15,173 bases of DNA from the NCBI GenBank assembly GCA_019746155.1, contig JAIESJ010000210.1, forward strand, positions 1 to 15,173, given 5' to 3'. The position numbers and the translations under genes are program-made. Shown piece after piece: positions 1-6,518 of the stretch (the stretch's first letter is position 1; the number at the start of each line of letters is the position of its first letter). Below the pieces are notes generated by a model. It was given only the letters and a program-made list of their open reading frames with translations. It ran no database searches and was not told the origin of the DNA. This DNA is from Burkholderiales bacterium. GTDB taxonomy: Bacteria; Pseudomonadota; Gammaproteobacteria; Burkholderiales; SG8-41.

Positions 1-757
1 CACCATTTATGAACTCGTATGGGACGAGTACTGCGACTGGGACGTCGAACTTGCCAAAGTGCAACTCGGCACCGGCGGCGAAGCGCAGCAGCGAGCAACG
101 CGCCGCACGCTGGTGCGCGTGCTGGAAACCATCCTGCGGCTCGCCCACCCGGTGATTCCCTTCATCACGGAAGAGTTGTGGCAGAAAGTCGCGCCGCTCG
201 CAGGCAAGAGCGGGGCCTCCGTCATGCTTCAGCCCTATCCGGCGCCGCAGCGCGAGCGCATCGACGAAGCCGCGGAACGCGAGGTCGGCATCCTCAAGCA
301 GCTCGTCACCGCCTGCCGCATGCTGAGGAGCGAGATGAACATTTCGCCTGCGCAAAAAATGCCTCTGCTGATCCAGGGCGATCATGCGCAGCTGACGACG
401 TTCACGCCCTATCTTGCCGCGCTGGCGCGGCTTACCGAGGTGGTGATCGTGAGTGAACTCCCCACGGCCGATGCGCCGGTTTCCATCGTCGGCGAATTCA
501 AGCTCATGCTCAAAGTGGAAATCGACATCGCCGCCGAACGCGAGCGCCTCGGCAAGGAACGGGCGCGCCTCGAGAACGAAATCAGCAAGGCGCAAACCAA
601 GCTCGCCAACCCGAGCTTCGTGGAGCGCGCGCCGCCGCCGGTCGTGGCACAGGAAAAGCAGCGGCTCGCCCAATTCTCGTCGACGCTGGACCAGGTGCGG
701 GAACAGCTTGCCAAGCTCGGCGGCACCGGATCCAACAGGACGGGATTCACAGGATAA
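1..757 (+). CDS. valS: Valyl-tRNA synthetase, C-terminal part (5' end outside window)
   Basis: This is the C-terminal part of valyl-tRNA synthetase, the cytoplasmic enzyme that charges tRNA-Val. The open frame already runs at base 2, so the gene starts upstream of the window. The first visible residues, WDEYCDWDVELAKVQ, match the conserved segment of the ValRS anticodon-binding domain, followed by the helical HPVIPFITEELWQ segment. The last ~70 residues are a charged heptad-rich helical arm (AAERERLGKERARLENEISKAQTKL, written here only as a region near bases 530-605, ending in EQLAKLGG), which is the tRNA-binding coiled coil typical of bacterial ValRS. The normal end would be near LAKLGG. The extra tail GTGSNRTGFTG and the TAA stop are encoded by a dispersed repeat (see repeat 731-810). 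Recognition is firm; only the catalytic half is missing. Confidence 0.96.
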   Translation, partial: TIYELVWDEYCDWDVELAKVQLGTGGEAQQRATRRTLVRVLETILRLAHPVIPFITEELWQKVAPLAGKSGASVMLQPYPAPQRERIDEAAEREVGILKQLVTACRMLRSEMNISPAQKMPLLIQGDHAQLTTFTPYLAALARLTEVVIVSELPTADAPVSIVGEFKLMLKVEIDIAAERERLGKERARLENEISKAQTKLANPSFVERAPPPVVAQEKQRLAQFSSTLDQVREQLAKLGGTGSNRTGFTG

Positions 758-810
758 AAATCAAAATAAAAACAACAACATACGTGGATTCCGCTCCTGT
801 TAATCCTGGC
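731..810. repeat. Imperfect inverted repeat, 'ACAGGA...ATTCACAGGAT' family
   Basis: The arm AACAGGACGGGATTCACAGG (from about 734) faces a second arm near 784-809, whose reverse complement reads AACAGGAGCGGAATCCAC after CCAGGATT. The same core occurs at 11883-11977 and as a short single piece near 15007-15018. The first arm supplies the last codons and stop of valS. This appears to be a dispersed intergenic repeat rather than a terminator, because no U-tract follows. Confidence 0.6.
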
Positions 811-834
811 TCCCGCGTTTAAGGGCGGCGAGGC

Positions 835-2094
835 ATGAAGCACTCGCTGCGCGCATTCCGCCACCGCAACTACCGGCTGTTTTTCTTCGGGCAATCGTTG
901 TCCGTCATCGGCAGCTGGACCCAGCAGATTGCGATGAGCTGGCTGGTCTATCGCCTCAGCGGTTCGGCATGGCTGCTGGGCGTCACCGGTTTCGCCGGAC
1001 AAATCGCGATCCTGCTGTTTGCGCCTTTCGGCGGCATCTGGGCCGACCGCCTCGACCGCCGCAGGCTGCTGATCGTGACCCAGGGCCTGGCCATGCTCCA
1101 GGGCTTTGCGCTCGCGGGCCTGACTTACGCCGGCCTGGTCGAAGTGTGGCATGTCATCGTGATGGCCACCCTGCTCGGCATCGTGATGGCGTTCGACACG
1201 CCAGTCCGGCAGTCCTTTACCTCGGAAATGGTGCCGTCCAAGCAGGACTTGCCAAGTGCCATTGCATTCAACGCCGCCATGCAGAACGGCGGCCGCATGA
1301 TCGGACCCACCATTGCCGGCATATTGCTCACGGTGTCGAGCGAGGCGTTCTGCTTCCTGGTGAACGGCGTGTCCAAGCTTGCAGTCATCGCGAGCCTCGC
1401 GATGATGGCCGTCGTTCCCTACGCCGGGTCGCCGACAAAAGCCCGCATCTGGGCGAGTTTCAAGGAGGGTGTGACTTACGCTTGGGACCTGGTGCCGGTC
1501 CGGCTGCTGCTGCCTCTGATAGCGCTCACGAGCTTCATGGTGACGCCCTACCTGACGCTGATGCCGATCTTCGCGGCGGAGGTATTCACCGGCGGTGCAC
1601 ACACGCTGGGCTTCCTGATCAGCGGGGCAGGCCTTGGCGGCATTGTCGGTATGATCTACCTTGCATCGCGGCGTGACGTGCGGGGGCTCGCACGCTGGGT
1701 GGCGTTCGCCGCGGCGCTCGCGGGCGCGGCCATCATCGGGTTCGCTTATTCGCGGCGGCTGCCGCTCTCCCTTTTCCTGATCACGGTGACCGGCTTCGGC
1801 ATCATCGTAATGGCAAATTCGACCAGCCAGATCCTGCAAACCATCGTCGACGACGATAAGCGCGGTCGCGTCATGAGCTTCTTCGTCATGGCTTTCCTCG
1901 GCATGCAGCCGGTCGGCAGTCTCGCCGCCGGGGCGCTTGCTTCCTGGGTCGGCGCCACGCACACACTCGCGCTGGGCGGCGTGTGTACCATAATCGGCGC
2001 CTACATGCTGTGGCGAAAACTACCGCTCCTGAGACGGCACATCCGGCCGATTTACCTCAGACTCGGCATCATTCCCGAGCAAGCTGGCCCCTAG
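835..2094 (+). CDS. MFS transporter, EntS/MFS_3-type exporter
   Basis: A 419-aa major facilitator superfamily membrane protein of the MFS_3 (enterobactin exporter EntS-like) group, probably a proton-driven exporter in the inner membrane. The N terminus (SLRAFRHRNYRLFFFGQSLSVIGSWTQ region) is the hallmark opening of this group. The loop after the second helix carries the MFS motif A in the form GGIWADRLDRRR (about residues 64-75). Around ten to twelve hydrophobic segments are spread through the chain, and length is normal. The start ATG is preceded by GGCGAGGC, a plausible ribosome binding site. The gene follows valS by 77 bp and is convergent with the minus-strand genes. Substrate cannot be told from sequence; there is no sign that it belongs to the sulfur pathway. 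Confidence 0.9.
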   Translation: MKHSLRAFRHRNYRLFFFGQSLSVIGSWTQQIAMSWLVYRLSGSAWLLGVTGFAGQIAILLFAPFGGIWADRLDRRRLLIVTQGLAMLQGFALAGLTYAGLVEVWHVIVMATLLGIVMAFDTPVRQSFTSEMVPSKQDLPSAIAFNAAMQNGGRMIGPTIAGILLTVSSEAFCFLVNGVSKLAVIASLAMMAVVPYAGSPTKARIWASFKEGVTYAWDLVPVRLLLPLIALTSFMVTPYLTLMPIFAAEVFTGGAHTLGFLISGAGLGGIVGMIYLASRRDVRGLARWVAFAAALAGAAIIGFAYSRRLPLSLFLITVTGFGIIVMANSTSQILQTIVDDDKRGRVMSFFVMAFLGMQPVGSLAAGALASWVGATHTLALGGVCTIIGAYMLWRKLPLLRRHIRPIYLRLGIIPEQAGP

Positions 2095-2391
2095 GCGTAA
2101 TAACGCGCCCTCATGCGCTGGCAATAGGCTTCCAGGTTGGGATTACCTCGACCGGCGCCCACAGCGCATTGGCGAATTCAGGTAATCGATGACGAATGTC
2201 GAATCGGCGATGAGCCTGCCGTTATCCTCGATATAGGGAAGCTTGCCCTTCGGCGCTCTCATGTGGTTCGCCCCGCGCGGGCACTCGTACGGCAACCCGG
2301 CCATGCGCAGCAAGATAGTCTCCGCGCATCTCCTGCTCAGCGAGAGCGCGCATCCGCAGCTCCTGAGGAAACAAAGCTCCGTAGCCGGCAT
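2091..2391 (-). pseudogene. Decayed Fax-type glutathione S-transferase (internal deletion and frameshift)
   Basis: The minus strand first encodes a thioredoxin-fold GST N-terminal segment, with LRMAGLPYE, then APKGKLPYIEDNG and ADSTFVIDYLNS (stop at 2143). This matches the Fax ('failed axon connections')/GST_N family. In a different frame, bases 2093-2158 encode NPNLEAYCQRMRARYYA and a stop, which is the usual C-terminal end of the same family. The roughly 100 or more residues that should lie between them (helical C-terminal domain) are absent, and the segment before LRMAGLPYE is also degraded. The C-terminal stop overlaps the MFS stop region. The remnant is therefore a dead gene caught between two convergent units; it should not be annotated as a functional CDS. 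Confidence 0.75.
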
Positions 2392-2421
2392 CTGCGCTCC
2401 GTCCGCGGTCTCGGCAAAGTA

Positions 2422-2453
2422 ATCAGCGTTTATCGGCGTCCATCTGCGGTTAA
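2422..2453. repeat. Single-arm copy of the 'GCGTTTATC(T/G)GCGG' repeat
   Basis: The sequence contains AGCGTTTATCGGCGTCCATC followed by TGCGGTTAA. It belongs to the same family as the paired copy at 14162-14222, between the two sHdr genes. It lies in the gap between the GST remnant and the receiver-like gene. No coding role is seen. Confidence 0.6.
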
Positions 2454-2480
2454 CTGGTTTTCCGACTTCCGAGACTAGCT

Positions 2481-2873
2481 TTACTCGCCACCCCAGCCAT
2501 ACTGCCCGCAGAATACCTTCATCTTGTCGACGATCTCGGCGCGCTCGAAGAAGCGGTCGGCGCGCGCCAGCCTTGCTTCGTCGCGTACGTCGGGCGCGCC
2601 GCCGAAGCAGATAATCGCGACGTTGAGCATCAATTCCATCCGGACCTGGCGGATGACGTCGAGCGGGTCGAAGGCCCCGCCCTCGTCGAGATCGAGCAGG
2701 ATGAAACGGTACTGCAGGATGTCCTGGAAGCCGCCCAGTTCATCGAGGCTCAGGCTTGTCCTCATTTCCCATCCCGCGGGCAACTCATCGTGCAACTGCG
2801 CGACCAGCCTGTCATCACCGCTCATCACAATGAAGCGGCGCTTCAGTCGCGATTCAACCGTAGGAATGGTCAT
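2481..2873 (-). CDS. Stand-alone receiver-like (REC-fold) protein, degenerate
   Basis: A 130-aa protein whose pattern resembles a response-regulator receiver domain without an output domain. The hydrophobic strand RRFIVMSGDD (about residues 12-21) ends in an acidic pair. A second strand, YRFILLDLDEGG (55-66), carries candidate phosphoacceptor aspartates D61/D63. A third strand, VAIICFGG, is followed by a helix rich in charged residues. The invariant lysine near the end of true receivers is not obvious (ADRFFERAE region), so phosphotransfer is uncertain and the domain may be a pseudo-receiver. Its ATG overlaps the stop of the upstream ligase-like gene as ATGA (2870-2873), implying translational coupling. 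Function unknown; a regulator or scaffold of the ligase-like protein is one inference. Confidence 0.7.
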   Translation of the reverse strand: MTIPTVESRLKRRFIVMSGDDRLVAQLHDELPAGWEMRTSLSLDELGGFQDILQYRFILLDLDEGGAFDPLDVIRQVRMELMLNVAIICFGGAPDVRDEARLARADRFFERAEIVDKMKVFCGQYGWGGE

Positions 2874-3757
2874 GTTGCGGCCAGCTCACGCCGGATCACG
2901 GCACCGTCGACGGTAAGCATGCGCTCGACCTTATCCCGGTTTCGTGTTTCCGTGAGGATGGTGGCAGCATTTAGTTTGATGCCATGCGGAACCAGGCGCC
3001 GCCCTGACGACGCGTCAAGCGCGGCCGTTTCGGCCAGCGCTTCCTCCCGTGCCGCGAGTTCCGCGCCATTCAGCGTTGCATCATCGAGTCGCCAGGCTAA
3101 GGTTTTTTCCACCGCGCCGCGAAATGCGCTTCGCAGATCGTCATCTTGCGGAGGGGGTTGGTGGATCTCCCAGTCGGTCATTGCCTGCTTGAGCGCCGCG
3201 ATCAGCCATTCACGGAATCCGCTTGAAGCCTGCCCCGAGCCTGGTCGAAGGGGGCTGGCAATACAACGCGCAAAGCGCTCGGCCGGAAAGCGCAGCAGAA
3301 AGCTGCTCGCGAACACCGCGCAGCGCGCTATGGTCGCCGCGCCGCTGCCGGCAATCTTGCGGCCCGCAAGCCACAGATCCTGCTCGCGGCGCTCGACCGG
3401 CAAGCCGAAGCGCCGATAAGTGGCCAAGGCGGGTTCGAGTCCCCACCCGAACCAGTCGGCGGGCCGCGGCGGCGCATGCTTCAGCGGCGCGATCAGCACG
3501 AAGCAATACTGTGATTCGTCCACCCACACCGCGCCGCCGCCCAGCGGCCGCGTGATCACCGGCACTTCAATCTCCGCAGCGAGTTCGGCATAACGGTCCT
3601 GACTTTGCCCCAGCGAGATGTGCGGCATGCTTCTTCCCCACATCACGACCGGCGGATCATCGCGTGTCAGCACATCGGCAATGCCGGTGTACGTCGCGTG
3701 AAACAGCGCGGGTTCGAGCAGGCCGACGTCAATAAAGCGTGCGGGGCTTAAAAGCAT
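2870..3757 (-). CDS. Divergent lipoate/octanoate-protein ligase-like protein (LplA/BPL family)
   Basis: A cytoplasmic member of the biotin/lipoate A/B ligase fold, which would activate or transfer a lipoyl or octanoyl group to a carrier lysine. With the ATG at 3757 the protein has 295 aa. Motifs seen: RPLGGGAVWVDE (70-81), equivalent to the RRxTGGGAV substrate loop, and GRKIAGSGA (132-140), with K134 at the catalytic lysine position. The RR of the first motif is reduced to RP. An open frame continues upstream to 3904, but that part lacks homology-like features and overlaps the previous gene's end, so the internal ATG is preferred; no strong ribosome binding site is visible. Residues ~169-180 (SPLRPGSGQASSG) look like a translated dispersed repeat. 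Distinct from the sLpl-type enzyme at 9150. Substrate unknown. Confidence 0.8.
   Translation of the reverse strand: MLLSPARFIDVGLLEPALFHATYTGIADVLTRDDPPVVMWGRSMPHISLGQSQDRYAELAAEIEVPVITRPLGGGAVWVDESQYCFVLIAPLKHAPPRPADWFGWGLEPALATYRRFGLPVERREQDLWLAGRKIAGSGAATIARCAVFASSFLLRFPAERFARCIASPLRPGSGQASSGFREWLIAALKQAMTDWEIHQPPPQDDDLRSAFRGAVEKTLAWRLDDATLNGAELAAREEALAETAALDASSGRRLVPHGIKLNAATILTETRNRDKVERMLTVDGAVIRRELAAT
3228..3254. repeat. In-frame dispersed repeat inside the ligase-like gene
   Basis: The minus strand reads CCCCCTTCGACCAGGCTCGG and then GGCAGG, a variant of the common bacterial repeat with core CCTTCGACAGGCTCAGG. On the opposite strand its translation gives the known PELVEG-type signature (here APSLVEGG). 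It is in frame in the ligase-like gene and adds about a dozen residues. Recognition of the repeat family is from memory, not from alignment. Confidence 0.55.
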
Positions 3758-3839
3758 AAGCCACAGGGAAATATCTTCAACACGTATGCCCTCCAGGTTA
3801 CCGCAACAAACGGGGTATGCGATCCGAGCATCTCCGCGG

Positions 3840-4241
3840 CTAGGATTTCCCGTCCGGCTTGAAGAAATGCTCGAAGTAGAACTCGCGTTTGGCCAGCGCC
3901 TCAAGCTCGCGCGCGCGATGCGCCATGCCTTCGCGGAAAATCGCCGCCAGATGCTCGCCCTGCTCGGCGTCGAGGACGTGGATTTGCGAGGCGAACGGCA
4001 TGCCGTTCAAATCCTCGTCGACCTTGATGATCTCGGCCGCGAGGCCCTCCAGCGGCTGCAGATGGAGCAGCCAGGCCTTGCACTCCGGGTCTTCGGGATC
4101 GAGCGGGCACAGCACGATCCTGCCCAGCCACGCCAGCCGCGCCACCTGGTTGAACAGGCGGATGTCGAGCTTCTTGCCCTTCCTGTATTTGTTAAGCTCG
4201 TTTTTGAGCTTGCCGACGTCGGTCACGGCGATGGTCTTCAT
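3840..4241 (-). CDS. Unrecognised 133-aa soluble protein
   Basis: I do not recognise a family. The 133-aa product has no signal peptide or membrane segment. It begins MKTIAVTDVGKLKNEL, then a lysine-rich stretch (KYRKGKKLD), a central aromatic/proline part (RIVLCPLDPEDPECKAW), and an acidic-to-basic helical C terminus (EHLAAIFREGMAHRARELEALAKREFYF region). Two cysteines lie in the central part (LCPLD, PECKAW). The start is supported by AAGGAAAG about 10 bases upstream of the ATG. It is the first gene after the terminator at 4297-4329 and stands 82 bp before the ligase-like gene, so it may head a three-gene operon. A link to lipoate or sulfur metabolism is only by position. Confidence 0.7.
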   Translation of the reverse strand: MKTIAVTDVGKLKNELNKYRKGKKLDIRLFNQVARLAWLGRIVLCPLDPEDPECKAWLLHLQPLEGLAAEIIKVDEDLNGMPFASQIHVLDAEQGEHLAAIFREGMAHRARELEALAKREFYFEHFFKPDGKS

Positions 4242-4296
4242 TTATCGGCTTTCCTTTGCCTTGCGTACTTCTAGGATATCACCCGGGCGACGCGTG

Positions 4297-4329
4297 AAAA
4301 GGAAAAGGGCTGCGTAACAGCCCTTTTCC
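4297..4329 (-). terminator. Rho-independent terminator after the FadL-type gene
   Basis: A perfect 12-bp stem, GGAAAAGGGCTG (4301-4312) and CAGCCCTTTTCC (4318-4329), with a 5-base loop. On the minus strand the stem is followed by TTTTC, so it terminates transcription from the FadL gene, whose stop is 24 bases before the stem. No T-run follows on the plus strand. It separates the sHdr/lip cluster from the three-gene group at 4241-2481. Confidence 0.88.
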
Positions 4330-4352
4330 CTTCCGGCCCGATGTCTGCCTGG

Positions 4353-5648
4353 CTACATTTTCCAGCCGTAGGCGATGCCGAAAGAGTTCTGATACATCTT
4401 GATGGTCTCGGTCCCCGCGGGCACCCCAAATGAGTTGTATAGCGACGATCCCGTCACCGATTTGCTGAATGCGTGCATGTAGGCCAACGTCAGCTCGCCG
4501 CCGGTGCCCATCTTGTGGGTAAGGCCGAGCGTGAGGTGATCCTGCACCACGCCGGGAGCAATGATGTTGAACGTCACGTCGCGCGCCTGGATCGGATTGT
4601 CGCCATGGTTGAACCCGGCGCGCAATGTCAGGTTCTGCGAATACTCATACTGAACACCGAGCTTGAACACATTGACATCAGACCAGCCGAAGCCCCGTCC
4701 GCCCGAAGTCCCCAACGCCGCGGAGTTCGTGCTGGGGTTGGCCACAGAGCTGACTCCGCTGTAATTGATCCGCTGATAATCAAAAGCGACGGTCACTTTG
4801 GGTGTCGCCTTGAACGCCACACCGAGGTTGTAGTTCGCGGGAATGTCGAAGGCCCCCTGGTCGGCAAACAGCTCCTTGTATTTGTCGAACTTGCTCATTT
4901 TCATTTTGGTGGAATAAGCAGCCCCCAAGGTCAGGCTGTCCGAAAGCTTGCCCATCCAGCCGATGCGCACCCCCCAGCCCGTGGAGCTGTCATAGCCTTT
5001 GTTGGTCAGGAAGTTCGTGGTACCGGACGGCGTAAAGCCCGCGAATCCCTGGAGACCCTCGGCCTTGAACCTCTGGTAAGCAAACAAAGGCGAAATACCG
5101 AGGGAATGGTTGGGGGTGACTTTATAGGCCGCGGTAGGGGCAACGATCAACTGCGCCAAGTCGACGCCAAGCCTGCCGTTGCCGCACAGCAAGTTGTAGG
5201 ACGCACCGCCGGGATTGAAACCAGCGCAAGCAGTAGCCGCCCCGATTTGCCCGCCCGGATAATCGGTGTTCATGCCGCCGTTGCCGTAGACCGTGACGCC
5301 CAGCGACAGGTTGGGGTCGATCATTTTATTGTATCCGAATTCCGGAATAATGAAATAATTGCTGTCGCTGTCTGCCGAGCCATTGATCCCCGCAGCACTG
5401 CCAGTCCGTGCTGCGCTGCGCCGCGGGCTGAACACGTCGGCGCCGAAGTCGATGCGATTGCCGACCCAGACCATCTTGGCGGGATTGACCGCGCCGCCGA
5501 ATGTGTCCTCAGCGGTCGCGGTGGACGCTACCGCCATGCCCTTGGCTTTCATGCCGTAGCCGTGTGCAAAGTAGCCGTTGGTCGCAAACGCCGACGGTGC
5601 GGCGAACACTGCAGCTACTGTACAGATGGAAATTAGTTTTGCCTTCAT
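4353..5648 (-). CDS. FadL/TodX-family outer-membrane channel (OMPP1)
   Basis: A 431-aa outer-membrane beta-barrel of the FadL family, which lets hydrophobic molecules cross the outer membrane. The N terminus is a clear Sec signal peptide (MKAKLISICTVAAVFAAPSAFA, given here as residues 1-22), followed by the family opening NGYFAHGYGMKAKGMAVAS, which lines the lateral hatch region, and NPAKMVW. The rest alternates short amphipathic strands ending in SFGIAYGWKM. Length is normal for the family. A strong AAGGAGAGG precedes the ATG, 38 bp behind the dsrE2 stop, so it is probably the last gene of the cluster. Cargo cannot be read from sequence. Placement at the end of a sulfur-oxidation/lipoate cluster makes uptake of an apolar sulfur compound or a fatty acid plausible, but this is inference. 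Confidence 0.9.
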   Translation of the reverse strand: MKAKLISICTVAAVFAAPSAFATNGYFAHGYGMKAKGMAVASTATAEDTFGGAVNPAKMVWVGNRIDFGADVFSPRRSAARTGSAAGINGSADSDSNYFIIPEFGYNKMIDPNLSLGVTVYGNGGMNTDYPGGQIGAATACAGFNPGGASYNLLCGNGRLGVDLAQLIVAPTAAYKVTPNHSLGISPLFAYQRFKAEGLQGFAGFTPSGTTNFLTNKGYDSSTGWGVRIGWMGKLSDSLTLGAAYSTKMKMSKFDKYKELFADQGAFDIPANYNLGVAFKATPKVTVAFDYQRINYSGVSSVANPSTNSAALGTSGGRGFGWSDVNVFKLGVQYEYSQNLTLRAGFNHGDNPIQARDVTFNIIAPGVVQDHLTLGLTHKMGTGGELTLAYMHAFSKSVTGSSLYNSFGVPAGTETIKMYQNSFGIAYGWKM

Positions 5649-5686
5649 GGATCCCCTCTCCTTTGCGTGGAAATAAATTTATCGTT

Positions 5687-6289
5687 TTATATGAACAGAC
5701 TGACGTCGGCATCCTTGGCGGTAGGCAGGAAGCTCGCCGCGCCGCAGTACTCCTGCACTTCCGGAATAAAGTCTTCCTTGCTGTAGCCGAACAGATCCAC
5801 CGTCATCTGGCACGCGATGAGATGGGCGCCGGCTTCAATGGTGAGTTGCCTCAACTCCGTTATGTCCGCAACACCCGCATTCTTGATCGTTTTCTTCATC
5901 AACCCGGTCGCAATCGACTCGAATCCAGGAATGCCCGCCTGCACCAGGTTGGGAATATTCCAGTTGATGCCGCGGAACCACTTCGGCCCGAACGGCATTT
6001 TCATCGGCATCGCCGGGTTGCCGAGCGGGCTGACATGCGCATCGAGGTTTTTCTTCAGCAGGTTGAGTCCGTAGAAGGTGAAAAACACGGACACGTTCCA
6101 GCCCAGAGCGGCGGCGGTGGAAGCAAGGATGAAGGGAGGATAGGCCCAGTCCAGCGTGCCTTTGGTGGCGATGATGGTCATCGACGGCGTCTTGTTGGCT
6201 GCGAGCTCTTCCAGTTTCTTCGGCAGCAACTGGTCGAGCCGCTTTTCGATGATCTCGTCGATACGGTGGATCTCGAACATCTCTGTCAT
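5687..6289 (-). CDS. dsrE2: DsrE2-type DsrE/F/H-family protein
   Basis: A 200-aa DsrE/DsrF/DrsH-like protein of the DsrE2 group, linked in sulfur oxidisers to handling of protein-bound persulfide together with rhodanese and TusA. Signature segments: TLDWAYPPFILASTAAALGW (about 45-64) and VFFTFYGLNLLKK (68-80), the typical DsrE2 block. C160 in LIACQMTVDLFG is the conserved candidate persulfide cysteine, with a second, C182, in EYCGAA. The ATG at 6289 is chosen over an upstream frame extension because AGGAGGAGG lies directly before it. It is followed 38 bp later by the FadL gene. A 229-bp gap with a possible promoter separates it from the upstream radical SAM gene, so it may also be expressed independently. 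No rhodanese or tusA is within the window. Confidence 0.88.
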   Translation of the reverse strand: MTEMFEIHRIDEIIEKRLDQLLPKKLEELAANKTPSMTIIATKGTLDWAYPPFILASTAAALGWNVSVFFTFYGLNLLKKNLDAHVSPLGNPAMPMKMPFGPKWFRGINWNIPNLVQAGIPGFESIATGLMKKTIKNAGVADITELRQLTIEAGAHLIACQMTVDLFGYSKEDFIPEVQEYCGAASFLPTAKDADVSLFI

Positions 6290-6518
6290 AAGACCTCCTC
6301 CTGCTTGGGGTTTGAGGGCAAAAGCACCACCCGTCTCACGCGATGGCGTCGTCAATCAACGGCGATGTTCCCGGAGAAATAACAACGCCAGATCACCGGC
6401 TCTCTTAGATTTTTTGCAGTATAGCTCTAATTTAAGCATATTGAAATATACTTATCTTCCTGTCCGATGAAGACAAAATAACTCAATATAATCAATGTAT
6501 TATTAAATCACTGGCGTG
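6290..6518 (-). promoter_or_regulatory. AT-rich intergenic region with possible promoter for dsrE2
   Basis: This gap is clearly more AT-rich than its surroundings, especially 6405-6515. On the minus strand TATACT (6419-6424 on the plus strand) is a good -10 hexamer. The -35 position, about 17 bases upstream, holds only TTTCAA, a weak match. Transcription would begin roughly 120 bases before the dsrE2 ATG. No hairpin with a U-tract is seen behind the upstream gene, so read-through from the cluster also remains possible. Confidence 0.4.

Noticed and set aside
409..1962. 517-aa minus-strand open frame opposite valS and the MFS gene
   Set aside because: Composition is low-quality (runs of H, R, E, Q, P) with no family signature, and it lies antisense to two clearly recognised genes. 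A shadow of GC-rich codon usage.
3758..3904. Longer N terminus of the ligase-like protein
   Set aside because: The extra 49 residues are Ser/Arg-rich, unlike the family, and overlap the 3' end of the previous gene; the ATG at 3757 directly precedes family-like sequence.
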